Shown here: positions 6,992-7,125 of the stretch, in pieces
How the letters are laid out: each line of letters opens with the position of its first letter
Numbering within the stretch: the first letter of the stretch is position 1
Position numbers and translations under genes: made by a program
Assembly (NCBI GenBank): GCA_015494035.1
Contig: WGBZ01000179.1
Coordinates: 1-7,125 of the forward strand
DNA length: 7,125 nucleotides
Origin: Lysobacterales bacterium
Lineage (GTDB): Bacteria; Pseudomonadota; Gammaproteobacteria; Xanthomonadales; Marinicellaceae
Direction: 5' to 3'
The notes under the pieces: generated by a model
What the model was told of the DNA's origin: nothing
Databases searched by the model: none
What the model saw: the letters and a program-made list of their open reading frames with translations, nothing else

Positions 6992-7125
6992 ATGCCCCCA
7001 TTGTTTTTCGATAACCTGCAACGACCGGCTTTACGCGACTGCCTGCTGTTTTCTGCCATGAGCGATGTTCAATTCGCCCAACTGCAAAAACATTGCCATC
7101 GGGTTGAGCTGGATGCCGAGCAGAT
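6992..7125 (+). CDS. Crp/Fnr-family transcriptional regulator, 5' part
   Basis: An open frame from ATG 6992 runs off the window end after 44 complete codons. It starts MPPLFFDNLQRPALRDC and continues LLFSAMSDVQFAQLQKHC (18-35) and HRVELDAEQ. This matches the start of a cyclic-nucleotide-binding-type sensor domain as found in Crp/Fnr regulators: a short N-terminal helix, 'LF..LS..q...L', then the first beta strand leading to the usual 'GE.lf.qG'. Only Cys17 and Cys35 are seen and not the N-terminal cysteine cluster of Fnr, so a Dnr- or Crp-like member is more likely than an oxygen-sensing Fe-S Fnr. The sensor ligand and DNA-binding helix lie beyond the window. The strong upstream promoter and continuity of the frame support it. 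An internal ATG at codon 23 would remove conserved sequence and is unlikely. Divergent from the c-di-GMP gene. Confidence 0.7.
   Translation, partial: MPPLFFDNLQRPALRDCLLFSAMSDVQFAQLQKHCHRVELDAEQ

Noticed and set aside
6703..7059. 118-codon minus-strand frame spanning the intergenic region and start of the Crp-like gene
   Set aside because: It begins opposite the Crp-like coding sequence, crosses the plus-strand promoter and half of the palindromic element, and has no family-like sequence or ribosome binding site.

Overview
The window looks like chromosomal DNA of a moderately GC-rich gammaproteobacterium. The basis is the ispA-dxs gene pair, a close match of the DXS protein to the enterobacterial/pseudomonad type, and a very large MASE1-PAS-GGDEF-EAL signalling protein of a kind common in free-living aquatic Gammaproteobacteria. 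I cannot assign a genus from the sequence alone.

Layout. Bases 1-567 (+) are the 3' part of ispA (farnesyl diphosphate synthase). A 102-bp gap holds a candidate terminator hairpin and then a near-consensus sigma70 promoter. Bases 670-2571 (+) are a complete dxs (1-deoxy-D-xylulose-5-phosphate synthase). DXS commits pyruvate and glyceraldehyde-3-phosphate to the MEP isoprenoid pathway, and IspA condenses the resulting C5 units to C15, so the pair is a functional isoprenoid cluster. A 90-bp gap without a recognisable terminator separates dxs from a convergent gene. Bases 2662-6588 (-) encode a 1308-residue membrane-bound c-di-GMP enzyme with MASE1, CHASE-like, three PAS, GGDEF (as AGDEF) and EAL domains.

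Bases 6589-6991 are a 403-bp gene-free divergent intergenic region, and the most interesting part of the window. It carries a previously unlabelled, nearly whole-length palindromic, MITE-like element of about 160 bp (6622-6781). The element is bounded by CTAG on both sides, has 18/19-bp terminal inverted repeats, and has a strong two-stem hairpin at its exact centre. It sits directly upstream of the -10 box of the c-di-GMP gene. Removing it on paper brings two copies of a 9-bp word to a 20-bp spacing, which suggests it interrupted an older regulatory region. On the right (+), a promoter with a perfect TATAAT box leads into the first 44 codons of a probable Crp/Fnr-type regulator, cut by the window end at 7125.

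No tRNA, rRNA, CRISPR array, riboswitch or transposase gene was seen.
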